The notes beneath the pieces are model-generated. The model was not told where the DNA came from, made no database searches, and saw only the letters and a list, made by a program, of their open reading frames with translations. Source: Zelonia costaricensis (lineage: Eukaryota > Euglenozoa > Kinetoplastea > Trypanosomatida > Trypanosomatidae). Taken from it: 27,172 bases of DNA. The position numbers were made by a program, and so were the translations under genes. Positions 18,165 to 27,149 of this stretch are shown here, piece by piece. Every line of letters begins with the position of its first letter. Positions within the stretch are counted from its first letter, which is position 1. The stretch spans positions 1 through 27,172 of the forward strand of contig JASAOO010003183.1 in the NCBI GenBank assembly GCA_030849075.1, read 5' to 3'.

Positions 18165-18204
18165 CAGGACAGGCGTTGCCTACCCCTCGGGCAAGTCGTC
18201 GAGA

Positions 18205-21200
18205 ATGCGGCCGCTGGGGACGTCCCAGAAGCAGCAGCAGCAGCCCGCTACGTCTGCCACCGTTCCCTCATCGTCTCCGCAGCTGCCCCCGCTCCCACGC
18301 CACGACCGGGGTGAGGCCACCACCCGCTCTCCACCACCGCCACCTCCAGCGACATCATCCGCCTCCAACCCGGTCACCAACGGCCCCGCGAATGGAGACA
18401 AGGCACTGACAGCGCGCACACTCCGCTACGACACCTCCGCCGCGGCGGCGACCGCGGCACCATCGATGACGGACACCCCCCTGGCCGCCCTCGTGAGCAG
18501 CACCAGCGCAAGCGGGGCCTCCACGAGCCGCAAAATCTCTCCACTCCTGCACTCCAGCCCGCGCACGTCCACCTTGTCCTCGGCCGACGCCACGACCGTC
18601 GCCATGGCGAGCTCGCGCCAGGGCCCACCCCGCGACGCCTCCTCCACGCCCCTCTCCCCGTCGCTCTCGTGGCGCGCCGTGGCCACGCCGACCTCACCGC
18701 TCGCCCCTCCCGTGCCGGCGGAGCCCAACCACTCCTGCTTCGGCAAGGCGAAGGGCCCGGCTCGTGCGGCGGGCATCGCACGCACCCCGCCGCCACCCCC
18801 GCCGTCACAGTTGGCACCCACGCAGGCCCTGTCCCGCACCACACCACCTGGCAAGTCACCCGCAGCGGTCCCGAGCGCGCTGTTCAGTGTGCAGCGCCGC
18901 CCGCCGCACCGGCGCGACAGCGCCGGTGCGCGGGCGAGCGTGTTGGCCACGTCCCGCCACCGCCGGCTCATGCCGCTGGCGGAGCGGACCCGTGACGGGG
19001 ACGAGGCGGGGGACGGCGAGGACGGGGACGAAGGCATGAGCAGCGCCGGCCGGGGCAGCGGAGGCGGAGGCGGGTTTGGCGCCGCCGCGTTCGCGTCGCA
19101 TCGAGTCGGTGGCGGAGGCTCCGGTGTGGACAGCTTCAGCCGCGGCCGGCGCGAGCAGGGGCAGTCGTCCGCGGACCTTCGGGGCACGAGCGGCTCCGCC
19201 GTCTCCTCGCCCGTCGAGTCGAACCTTTCCTCGCCGCGTGCCTTTCATGCGATGGGCTCTGCCACGGCGCGCCCAGGTGGCCGCGGCGGGGCCAGGGCGC
19301 CGCTGTGGCGCGCCGAGGCCGGTGACCACGGCGTGTTCGTTGTGGACTGGGTGCGCGCGGGCAGCCACCGCCAGTCCAGCAGCGGCAGCGCGCACAGCCG
19401 CGCCAGCGACACCGCGGCGGCCCTCAGCAGCAACAGCGACCTGCTCACTGCCTCGCTGACAAGCCTGCAGCACCGCCTGTGGACGCGCACCGCGGGCCAC
19501 GAGGCTGTCATGACCATCACGGCCGCGGCATCCTCCCCCAAGCGAGGCGGCGACGCGACGCGGCCGTCCTTCCCCTCCGCCGCCTCGCTGCACAGCCCAC
19601 CACACACGGCGGTCGTGCCCGTGGCGCAGTGGAAGCTCTCGCTGGATAGCGAGCGGGTGTCGGGGGAGCTCGGCAAGCACGTGGCGAACTGGATGGTCGC
19701 GCGGTTGCTGAACCCGGCGAGCGGCGCCGGCCTGCGAGGCGGCAGTCCTGGCCTCGGTGACAGCGCCGACTTCCCCGACGACGACGACGAGTGGGGCGGC
19801 GGCGGCGGTGGTGGTGATGGTGGTGGCTGCTACCTGCGGCCGCTGTGCGACCGCGCCGTGGTCGCCGCGTATCTGCTGCGCACGCTCCTTGGTGGACTGC
19901 CGCGGCACCAGCAGAGCCTCAGCCCGTACGTGCACATGCTGCTGGACTTCACCTTCGTCTCCGACGCCGCTGTGAACCGTGCCATCCTGGGCGGGAGCGT
20001 GCAGGACGAGGAGCTGCTGCACGCACTGGAGGTGTTGCACGATGCGCAGCTCCGCAGCGGTATGGAGGCCGACGAACTGCCGCGCCCGCCGCCCCTCGCC
20101 CCGGCGGCCACGGCCTCGACGCGGCACAGCTCCGCCTCGACGATTAGCGGCGTCGTGCACCGCGGCAGCCGCTCCTCGTGCCACATCGGCGCCGCCGCCT
20201 CCACCGCCGGTGCTGCTGGTAGTGCTGCGTCTGCTGTCGGCGGCGGTGGGGGTGCAGGCCAGACGGTGACCCCGAGTGGCAACGGTGTGCTGTACGACCT
20301 GCTGTACCCCAACTTCACCCGCAAGACGTACGCCGCGGCGCACTACGACGCCGCCGGGGCCACCATCGCACTTGCCCACGACGTGCGCTCGCGCGAGCTG
20401 CACCAGCGGAGCGTGCCGCGGTTGCTGGAGTGCATGCACCGCCACCTTATGCGGTGGTTTGTGCGCGCCGTCCTGCACGCGTGGCGTGGGCTCTGCCGGG
20501 AGCGGCGGGTGCAGCAGCAGCGGCAACGCGCCCGGTGGGCTGCGCGGTGGACGCGCGAGCGGGTGCGCATCAGCCTGCGCCGCTGGCGCGGCTACGCGGC
20601 GCTGACGCTGCAGGCCGCCGAGGCGGACAGTCTCGCCATGGCGCTACTCTCGGAGAAGCGAGCTGGCATCGAGCGGCTCGAGAATGAGTCGGCCGCGATG
20701 CAGGTGTCTAGCGAGAACTTGCGCCGCACGCTGCACAACCAGGACGAGGAGCGCGAGCAGCTCGAGGGCGTCATTGTGCGACGTGAGCAGTACTACAAGA
20801 AGCTGCTCCGGTACGTGCGCGAGATGGACCGGGTCGGGTCGATGATGCTGCGCTCGCTGCTGCTGTCGGAGCCGCCGCCGGTGCCGCACGAGGCCGCGGC
20901 GCTCAACGGCGTGAACGCCGCCGTCGCGTCCGCCTTCTCCGCCGGTCAGCAGCGCCCCTCGCGGCTGTCCATCACCGGCTCCTTCGTCGACTTGGTCAAC
21001 ACCGAGAGCATCTCGTCCGCTGCCGGAGACGGCGAGAGCGGTGGGGGGGTGGAGGTCGTGGTGCGGCACCCCCCTCACGCCCTCGTGGCGCTGCCCACGC
21101 TGCTGCGCTGGGCCAAGGCGTGCGTGGACCCGGTCGAGTCCGAGTACACCGGCTTCTTCCCCGATGAAGACGATGAGGACGAGGGCAAAGAGGACGCTGG

Positions 21201-24200
21201 AATGGCAAAGCAGGAGGCCCTGAGGACGGCGCCGACCGCCACCAAAAGCGGCGGCAGTCCACGCGGCAAGGGCAACGCCAGCGCGTCCCCCGTCGCCTCC
21301 CCCGGCAAGGGCCGCTCGGGCCGGCAGGGTCACTCGGCTGTCACGGTGATCGAGCCGAAGGCACCCGAGGTCCCGGCGGGCGCCAAGGGTCGCGTCGTCG
21401 ACACGGAGACGACGCGCGGGTACTCGTGCGGCCTTGAGCTGCTCCTCTCCCCCACGACGACAGCCGGGGCGTCCGCCACGGCGGCCACCGCGACGTGCTC
21501 GGCGTCCGACACGGTTCTCACGCCGCTGCACATGCTGCTGCTTCTCATGCGCGGCTGCGCGATGGCGGACGACGACGCGGTCACCGCCGCCGCCGCCACA
21601 GCGAGTGCAACCTCGATGTTCGACGCGCACGGCGGGCCGCTCAGCGCCGGCTCGGCTGGCGTGCCAACGGCCGGCATGGACGGCGACGCCGCGACGGCGG
21701 CGGGTCCGTCATGGGATCTGATCCGCACGATCGAGCTCGCCGACCGCGTTATCCTGGACGAGTGTGCTAAGCTGCTCCGCCACGACGAGGAGCAGCTCAG
21801 CCACACCGACCTCGGCGCCGTCTCGGGGGCCATGTCGCCACGCGGCAAGGCCAACGCAGGTGCCGCCCCCGCGGTGAACGGCAGCAGCAGCAGCCTCGGC
21901 AGCCCGTCCGCGAGCACGCCGGTGCTCGGCAGCACCCTCATGTACCGTCTCACACCCGACTCGCGCGCCAACCTGCAGCGCATGTGCCGCGTCGTCGTCG
22001 ACGCCTACGAGCAACTCACCGGCACGGCCTGCATCGTGACGGCGGAGCAGCTGTTCGAGCGGTCGCGTGGGACGCTGCTGGTGCTCGTCGCGGCCCTGAT
22101 GCGGTACTACACGAACTGGTCAACGCACCGCGCCCACCACCTTGCGCCGTCCTCGTCGTCGGCAGCCGGCACGGCAGGCATGGCCGCCTCGCCGGTGTAC
22201 CGCTCCACCGACCCGCTCGGCGCCAACACCTCGACGCACGAGGGGGCGCGGCACAAGGTGTACGACGAGTGGTCGCACCCGCCGTACAGCCACCGCGGCT
22301 GGCTGGCGCACGTGCGGCGGCAGGCCCAGTGGATCGCCCTCTCCTTCAGCGCTCTGCACGACGCGGTGCGCCTTGCGACGACCCCGACGGAGGTGCTCAG
22401 CATGGTGGAGCAGGAGCGCGTCTCACGGCTTGTCCAGCACATCCCCCTCACCGAGTTCATCGACGTGCTGTGCCGCTCCCCCGAGCACACGATGCAGAGC
22501 TATGTCGACATCATCGGTGTCGTGGAGCGCTACGCACCCTCGCTGCACCTCGTCTTCCACCAGTACGCCCTACCCTTGTCGCGGCTGCGCGCGGACGGGG
22601 CTGTCGTCGAGGCGTCGGGCAGCGACGAGGAAGCGGCGGGGGCGCGCAGCATAACAGAGGGCGACGAGCTGTACATCACGGGCAACACGCTGTGGCACCT
22701 GCTGCAGGTCACGGGGATCGCAGGCAAGGCAGCCCCGTCCGCCTTCGCGTCCGCACAGCGCGGCGTCTCTGCCGCCGCCATGCCGCTCGCCGTCCCGTCC
22801 CCGCCGCTGTCCGCGACGCTGCACCGCCCCGCGGTGTTCAGCCTCATCGAGCAGGTGACGCAGGGTGGCGTGGCCTCCACCGGCGTGCTGCGACGGCGCG
22901 GCTCGATGCGGCGTGCGAGCGTGAGCCCCTCGCCAAGCGGTGCTGGTGGGGTCGCGTCGCCCCTCGTGCCCGACGAGCCGCAGTCCTTCCTTGGGTCGGC
23001 CACCCGCTCCGCCTTCGCGACGGCCGTGACGGTGAGCTGCCAGGGCCGCCCCATCCCGTGCTACGCGCGTGCGCTGCGCGACGACCGCCACGTCGACCTG
23101 CGCTCCGACACCGGCGCCGTGTGCCTCAACTACGTTCAGTTTGTGAAGGTGATGATCCGGCTGGCGCACGCGTGGCAGTGTCAGCAGAAGCAGCAGCCCC
23201 TCGTCGAGGTGAGCCCGGTGGAGGAGGCGGAGACGGCCGCGGCGCTGAAGACGCTGTCGGCGTCGCTGGAGGCGCCCTACGAAAGGGGCGCGGACGCCCC
23301 GCAGCCCCGCGGCAGCAGCAGCGGCCTCTCACGGAACGGCAGCGCACGGGCCTTGCTTGTCGCCTCGGCCACCGGCAGCGGGCAGCGGCGCGAGCGCAGC
23401 GAGCAGGGCGATGGAAGGCGTCCGAGCCACGCGGAGGCCGGCGGGGGCGCTGGCAGCGCGGCCTACATCCAGTACGAGTACGTCGACTACGCCGACCCAC
23501 TCTGTCCGCCGTACTTCACCAGCTTCCTCGGTGGGCTGCTGCTCCCCCGCCTGCTCGGCGCCAACCGGTGGATGGGGGCGACGCAGCGGGCCACGATGAG
23601 CAAGCCCGTCCTGGAACTCCTGGCGCGGCACCACGACTCGCTGTTGGCCGTCTTCGAGGTTTACCAGCGGCCCTGCGAGACACGCGGGATCCGGCGCGGG
23701 CTGCCCCCTCCCTTCTCCACCATTCTCGCCTCCCGCGTATTCGGCAAGATCGTCGATGCCGAGCGGCGCACGACGACGTCGCTGACGGCCGACGGCGGCC
23801 GCGGCTTGAGCCACGCCGAGCGGGCCTCCTTCGTGTACGCGATCGCCGGCAGCCCCTCCCGCCGCGCGAGCGTGACATCCGGGATGAGCGCCATGCGCTC
23901 CGCCACCAGCGACTCCGCCGCGGGGCTGGGGGCGACGCAGCGGGGTCGCCCCACCACCCGCTCACAGGTTGGCTCCGTCAGCGGTGCCCGTGTCGGCTTC
24001 GAGGACGCGGCGAGCGGCCCCAGTGCGGCGCAAGCGGCGGCGTCACGCGACATCGGCATTGTCAGTGTGCTGCGATGGAAGGAGGTGCAGGTGATGGCGA
24101 AGGACCTCGCGTGGCACAGCGAGCCGCGCGTGACGGAGCTCGCGCTGCGACACTGCTTCGATCACGTCGTCGCGGACGCGGCGCGCGAGGGCGAGGTGCT

Positions 24201-24327
24201 CTTCTTCGCCGAGTTCCTGCAGCTGCTCTGCGCCATCAGCGTCTACGTCACGCCGAACATGATGGTGCCGCTGGAAAAGAAACTGGAGCCCTTCTTGAAG
24301 ACCCGCGTGCTGACGCTTCTCGAGTGA
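18205..24327 (+). CDS. Large protein with Sfi1-like helices, coiled coil and repeated C-terminal module, 2040 aa, function unknown
   Basis: Residues 1 to about 470 are Ser/Ala/Gly/Pro-rich and probably disordered. A helical domain follows (about 474-500 and 540-620), interrupted by an Asp/Gly-rich loop. Residues about 740-800 contain HAWRGL (758 on) and LRRWRGY (792 on), similar to the Trp-centred helical repeats of Sfi1/centrin-binding proteins. They lead into a coiled coil at about 800-875. An acidic loop (DEDDEDEGKED) and further helical blocks follow. The last 600 residues hold two similar segments, each opening with VF..Y (1450 and 1816) and closing with a F..F-hydrophobic helix (1643-1658 and 2000-2012), which resembles degenerate EF-hand pairs. 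Together this suggests a cytoskeletal protein, for instance of the basal body or flagellum; that is inference. The first ATG after the splice sites is at 18205. An in-frame TTG at 18142 lies before the weaker splice AG and is not a plausible start. Confidence 0.9.
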   Translation: MRPLGTSQKQQQQPATSATVPSSSPQLPPLPRHDRGEATTRSPPPPPPATSSASNPVTNGPANGDKALTARTLRYDTSAAAATAAPSMTDTPLAALVSSTSASGASTSRKISPLLHSSPRTSTLSSADATTVAMASSRQGPPRDASSTPLSPSLSWRAVATPTSPLAPPVPAEPNHSCFGKAKGPARAAGIARTPPPPPPSQLAPTQALSRTTPPGKSPAAVPSALFSVQRRPPHRRDSAGARASVLATSRHRRLMPLAERTRDGDEAGDGEDGDEGMSSAGRGSGGGGGFGAAAFASHRVGGGGSGVDSFSRGRREQGQSSADLRGTSGSAVSSPVESNLSSPRAFHAMGSATARPGGRGGARAPLWRAEAGDHGVFVVDWVRAGSHRQSSSGSAHSRASDTAAALSSNSDLLTASLTSLQHRLWTRTAGHEAVMTITAAASSPKRGGDATRPSFPSAASLHSPPHTAVVPVAQWKLSLDSERVSGELGKHVANWMVARLLNPASGAGLRGGSPGLGDSADFPDDDDEWGGGGGGGDGGGCYLRPLCDRAVVAAYLLRTLLGGLPRHQQSLSPYVHMLLDFTFVSDAAVNRAILGGSVQDEELLHALEVLHDAQLRSGMEADELPRPPPLAPAATASTRHSSASTISGVVHRGSRSSCHIGAAASTAGAAGSAASAVGGGGGAGQTVTPSGNGVLYDLLYPNFTRKTYAAAHYDAAGATIALAHDVRSRELHQRSVPRLLECMHRHLMRWFVRAVLHAWRGLCRERRVQQQRQRARWAARWTRERVRISLRRWRGYAALTLQAAEADSLAMALLSEKRAGIERLENESAAMQVSSENLRRTLHNQDEEREQLEGVIVRREQYYKKLLRYVREMDRVGSMMLRSLLLSEPPPVPHEAAALNGVNAAVASAFSAGQQRPSRLSITGSFVDLVNTESISSAAGDGESGGGVEVVVRHPPHALVALPTLLRWAKACVDPVESEYTGFFPDEDDEDEGKEDAGMAKQEALRTAPTATKSGGSPRGKGNASASPVASPGKGRSGRQGHSAVTVIEPKAPEVPAGAKGRVVDTETTRGYSCGLELLLSPTTTAGASATAATATCSASDTVLTPLHMLLLLMRGCAMADDDAVTAAAATASATSMFDAHGGPLSAGSAGVPTAGMDGDAATAAGPSWDLIRTIELADRVILDECAKLLRHDEEQLSHTDLGAVSGAMSPRGKANAGAAPAVNGSSSSLGSPSASTPVLGSTLMYRLTPDSRANLQRMCRVVVDAYEQLTGTACIVTAEQLFERSRGTLLVLVAALMRYYTNWSTHRAHHLAPSSSSAAGTAGMAASPVYRSTDPLGANTSTHEGARHKVYDEWSHPPYSHRGWLAHVRRQAQWIALSFSALHDAVRLATTPTEVLSMVEQERVSRLVQHIPLTEFIDVLCRSPEHTMQSYVDIIGVVERYAPSLHLVFHQYALPLSRLRADGAVVEASGSDEEAAGARSITEGDELYITGNTLWHLLQVTGIAGKAAPSAFASAQRGVSAAAMPLAVPSPPLSATLHRPAVFSLIEQVTQGGVASTGVLRRRGSMRRASVSPSPSGAGGVASPLVPDEPQSFLGSATRSAFATAVTVSCQGRPIPCYARALRDDRHVDLRSDTGAVCLNYVQFVKVMIRLAHAWQCQQKQQPLVEVSPVEEAETAAALKTLSASLEAPYERGADAPQPRGSSSGLSRNGSARALLVASATGSGQRRERSEQGDGRRPSHAEAGGGAGSAAYIQYEYVDYADPLCPPYFTSFLGGLLLPRLLGANRWMGATQRATMSKPVLELLARHHDSLLAVFEVYQRPCETRGIRRGLPPPFSTILASRVFGKIVDAERRTTTSLTADGGRGLSHAERASFVYAIAGSPSRRASVTSGMSAMRSATSDSAAGLGATQRGRPTTRSQVGSVSGARVGFEDAASGPSAAQAAASRDIGIVSVLRWKEVQVMAKDLAWHSEPRVTELALRHCFDHVVADAAREGEVLFFAEFLQLLCAISVYVTPNMMVPLEKKLEPFLKTRVLTLLE

Positions 24328-24524
24328 AGCAGCGCGCGACGACGCGGCCGCACGCGCAGGGTGGGCCCCCCCCCTCTCCCCTTCCCTTCTCCTCTCTTCT
24401 CCCCCTCTATGTAAAGCTGGCCCAAGCAACAAGCCTCTTGCTCGTCTCTTGGTGTGCCGTTTCGTATCTTCTCCACTCACTCACCCCATCCGTGATGCTC
24501 GATCCCAAGTCGCGATGTACAACG

Positions 24525-24536
24525 TTTTTTTTTTTT
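24525..24536. repeat. Homopolymer run of 12 T
   Basis: A run of 12 T about 200 bases after the stop of the 2040-aa gene. A T-run before a poly(A) zone is not unusual in trypanosomatid 3' UTRs. There is no stem-loop beside it that would suggest a small-RNA terminator. Confidence 0.85.
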
Positions 24537-25211
24537 CGCTGCGCGGGGCCGAAGTGCCAACTCCCGCACGGCTGGAGCTCGGAGAGCTCGAGTCGATGGC
24601 GGCCTTGCATCCGGACATCTGGCCATCCCGTCCCCGCCGCACCGACGCGTCCTCTGCTGTCTCGATCTCTCACCTCCCTCATCTCGTTGATGTGGCACGC
24701 CTCCGCAGCCTCGCATGTCTGCTTGTTTGCACACGTGTGGCCGTCTGCTGCGCCGCGCACAACCTCCGCGTCACTCACGTAGAATCGGTGGAGATGTCGG
24801 CGATGACGAGGGAACGGGCCAACGCTCACTGCTCAGCGACAAGGCAGAAACGAAAAGAAAAAAAAGGGAAACGTGGAAGCGAGAAATGCTGTCATGGCGC
24901 ACCGCCCCTGCTCCGCCCTGCGTTGGCACCAACTCCGTTGTCGGCCCACTCACTCACTCGTCCCCCCTCGACCTCCCAGCTCCTCTCACTCCCACCCCCC
25001 GCGGCGTCCTCCGCTGCTGGTGGCGTGCACGGCACGGGAGTGGCAGCGAGAGGGGTGCCGAGGCGAGAAGCTGCAGAGGGCTCTCTGCGATGACGCCACT
25101 CTCCCTTTGGGGTTACTCCGCGCCGATGGGGCACGGCCTCGCAGCGTAGAGGTGACAGCTACCCGCTGAGTAGAAGCCGTCTTGGAACTCCATTCGCTTC
25201 CTGTGCGCGCA

Positions 25212-25309
25212 CTCCTCTTCCTCACCCCCTCCCCCCTTTGCCTCCTCCCCCTCCATGCCCTTTGCATGTTCGGTTGCGTGTGCGTGTCCGTGCTGCACGG
25301 TCGTCTCAG
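25212..25309 (+). promoter_or_regulatory. Candidate trans-splice acceptor for the Sm-like gene
   Basis: A 50-base C/T tract (about 25212-25263) is followed by AG-free TG-rich sequence up to the first AG at 25308-25309 (GTCTCAG). The first ATG after it is the Sm-like start at 25468, giving a leader of about 158 bases. The distance from tract to AG is rather long, about 45 bases. Confidence 0.55.
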
Positions 25310-25467
25310 CTACGTGATTGAGCTCCGTCGTCAGACGCGGTGACGTCGGCCGTCTACATTCTCGTGCGCCACAACACGCACAGGCACGCACGCACGCACA
25401 CGTCGTCATTCATAGAGTACCTCCCTCCCTCTTGGAGCTATCCCTTCGCCGCTCCCCGTCTTCTGCA

Positions 25468-25902
25468 ATGTCCGAGTCGGTGCCGACGCTTCCGGGTGTG
25501 CTGGCACGTGGTCCAGCGTTGCACGCCCTCGTGCGCGTCGAGCTCACGAACGGGGCTGTGGTCGTGGGCCGGCTGCTGGAGATGGACGCCGCCACCATGA
25601 ACTTGAAGATCGACGCCATCACGAGCACGGCCGTGCGCCGTCGTCACGCAACCGCCGCAGTGGCGGCAGCCGCCAGCTCAGCAAGCGGCAGCAGCGCGCT
25701 CGCGTCCGCTGTGGGCTCGAGTGCAGCGCCACAGGCCCCAGACACGCTGGAAGCGAACCCCATCGCCCTGCGCTGCATACAGAGCATCGTGGTGCGCGGG
25801 GCGTGTGTCCGCTACCTCGACTTCATTCGCGAGGCGAAGGACGGCGGCACGAGCTACGGCGAGGTGCTCGCTGCGGCAGAGCAGGTGCGGCCCTCTGTCT
25901 GA
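25468..25902 (+). CDS. Sm/LSm-family RNA-binding protein, 144 aa
   Basis: The Sm fold is readable from both signature motifs. Sm1 lies at residues 20-51, with LTNG (Gly29), Gly34, Asp40 and MNL (Met44-Asn45) in the expected order. Sm2 lies at about 104-116 with IVVRGACVRYLDF, where Arg110-Gly111 is the RG of the motif. Sm proteins form heptameric rings on snRNAs in the spliceosome, or LSm rings on U6 or decaying mRNA. The RY after the RG resembles the SmD1/SmD3/LSm2/LSm4 group. Trypanosomatids also have U2- and U4-specific variants that replace SmD3 or SmB, and this could be one; I cannot choose between them. About 50 residues separate Sm1 and Sm2, an Arg-rich start followed by an Ala/Ser-rich stretch, which is longer than usual for the loop between strands 3 and 4. 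The start is the first ATG after the splice acceptor and places Sm1 at a normal distance from the N terminus. Confidence 0.85.
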   Translation: MSESVPTLPGVLARGPALHALVRVELTNGAVVVGRLLEMDAATMNLKIDAITSTAVRRRHATAAVAAAASSASGSSALASAVGSSAAPQAPDTLEANPIALRCIQSIVVRGACVRYLDFIREAKDGGTSYGEVLAAAEQVRPSV

Positions 25903-26567
25903 CCTTGTCGGCGGCGAAGGGGGGGGAGGAGGACAAGTCCTGGTGAAGGAGGCGGGGTCGAGTCACGTGCGGCGACTTGAGTGCTGCGTTTCCTTTACCT
26001 CATCGCTCGACGTGATGTGGACGTCCTCTCCGGATTGAGTTTGGCTAACCACACAGAAAAGAAGGGAAAGAAAACGTAGGATGCGCAGCGCGTGCGGTAG
26101 GTATGTTGACTCGGTGGCAGTGGGATGCCCTTATGTCGGAGCGACTCCCGAGTCGCTGTCTCTTGTCTGCGCGAGCCCGTCTGCCCGCATCGCCCCTCGC
26201 CATCAGCGCCAACGTCGACCCGCACTACTGCCCCCCCCCCCCTCTCAGCAATCACTTCTCCTTCCCCGTTCCCCCGCACCCCTCTTCACCGCCACTTGGT
26301 TTTCTTCCACAACGCAACTCACGCAACTGCCGCAGCAGCGCATCGTCCATAGCTGCCCCCCTGCCCCAATTAGCACCGAGACACAGGCGCTCGAGGACAC
26401 TGAAGCTTCTAAAGCAGTGCGCTCGTGTTTGTGCGCTGTCGCCCGCCTCCGCCGTTTCCCTAGTGTTGACGGTTTCTCTCTTTCCCTCTTGTCGTGGTCA
26501 AGACGCTTCTTGCTTCCCCCTCCCCCCTCTAACCTCCACCCTACCTTGAATACCATCCACGCACTGG

Positions 26568-26593
26568 CACACACACACACACACACACACACA
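26568..26593. repeat. (CA)13 microsatellite
   Basis: A perfect CA run in the intergenic region after the Sm-like gene, followed within 20 bases by TG-rich sequence. The transcript could therefore pair CA with TG locally. Confidence 0.92.
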
Positions 26594-26834
26594 GATTACC
26601 GTGCATCGCGTGTGCGTTTGTGGGTGTGTCTGGGGCGTCTGCGTGGACCACGTCCCGCGCTGCTGTATCGGTGTTGTTCTTCTCCTGTCGGCTCGGGCTC
26701 TGCTGCCTCTCCGCCCCCCTCCCCCTCCTCCTCCTGCTAATCTGGTCGTGTCTTCTCGCTGTTCGTGTCGCCGTGCAAACACACACACACACACGCACAC
26801 ACCTTCCTTCCTTTCACTCTTCCACCCCCTCTTG

Positions 26835-26859
26835 ACGTGTTTTCTCCTCTCCTCTGTAG
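26835..26859 (+). promoter_or_regulatory. Candidate trans-splice acceptor for the gene beyond the window
   Basis: A compact tract TTTTCTCCTCTCCTCTGTAG ends with an AG at 26858-26859. It is a good acceptor by eye, but it is followed by a (CA)18 run and a second acceptor-like tract, so it may be an alternative site or serve polyadenylation of the upstream gene. Confidence 0.4.
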
Positions 26860-26947
26860 GACCCCTCCGAGGGGCGAAGCACGGTGGTCTTCTTCCGCGA
26901 TACACGGGGGGGGGGGGCACACTCGACGTCGGCACACAGTGGCGTCG

Positions 26948-26950
<3 letters not shown>

Positions 26951-26986
<36 letters not shown>
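26951..26986. repeat. (CA)18 microsatellite
   Basis: The longest perfect dinucleotide run in the window. It lies between two pyrimidine-tract/AG sites upstream of the next gene, and its length is likely to vary between strains. Confidence 0.95.
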
Positions 26987-26988
<2 letters not shown>

Positions 26989-27060
26989 GAGAGAGAAGAA
27001 CCCCCCGCCTCCACCGTGTCGACACCTCCCCCATCCATTCGTACCCCAGCTCCCTACCGC

Positions 27061-27149
27061 TCACCCCCCCCTCTCCCCCTCTTCTCTTCTTCTCCTTCCT
27101 GTGCTTCCTTCTTTTATCTTGTCTGTCTTGTCCCACCACAATTGATGAG
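27061..27149 (+). promoter_or_regulatory. Strong candidate trans-splice acceptor at the window's end
   Basis: About 70 bases of nearly pure C/T (27061-27131), with no AG until 27148-27149, are followed by the end of the window. It is the longest tract seen here and predicts another + strand gene starting shortly downstream. Confidence 0.55.

Larger units (their letters stand above)
17325..18204. other. Intergenic region between the two giant genes
   Basis: This stretch holds the 3' UTR of the upstream gene and the leader of the next. Visible are a C-run directly after the stop (about 17330-17342), a run of 13 A at 17573-17585, short CA and TG runs (about 17638-17650, 17746-17758, 18117-18130), and a strong pyrimidine tract with AG at 18042-18043. 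No open frame here looks like a protein. Confidence 0.7.
24328..25467. other. Intergenic region before the Sm-like gene
   Basis: No gene is supported. The region has a run of 12 T at 24525-24536, A-rich purine sequence near 24840-24880, a long C/T tract from about 25211, and CACG-type repeats near 25371-25402. Open frames of 60-210 codons on both strands are Pro/Arg/Ser-rich without recognisable motifs and overlap one another. Confidence 0.65.

Noticed and set aside
18856..20526. 556-codon open frame on the - strand
   Set aside because: Low-complexity Arg/Ala/Val composition opposite the 2040-aa gene. It is a shadow frame.
24575..24592. Inverted repeat GAGCTC-GGA-GAGCTC
   Set aside because: GAGCTC is itself a palindrome, the stem does not extend beyond it, and such short repeats are expected by chance in GC-rich sequence.
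21984..24782. 932-codon open frame on the + strand overlapping the 2040-aa gene
   Set aside because: It is very Arg/Ala-rich, begins without context inside another gene, and runs through the end of that gene into a poly-T tract. The overlapping frame has the structured, helix-like segments.
26081..26740. 219-codon + strand open frame after the Sm-like gene
   Set aside because: Pro/Ser-rich with a Thr-His repeat from (CA)13, no motif, and it overlaps other equally poor frames in a pyrimidine-rich leader region.
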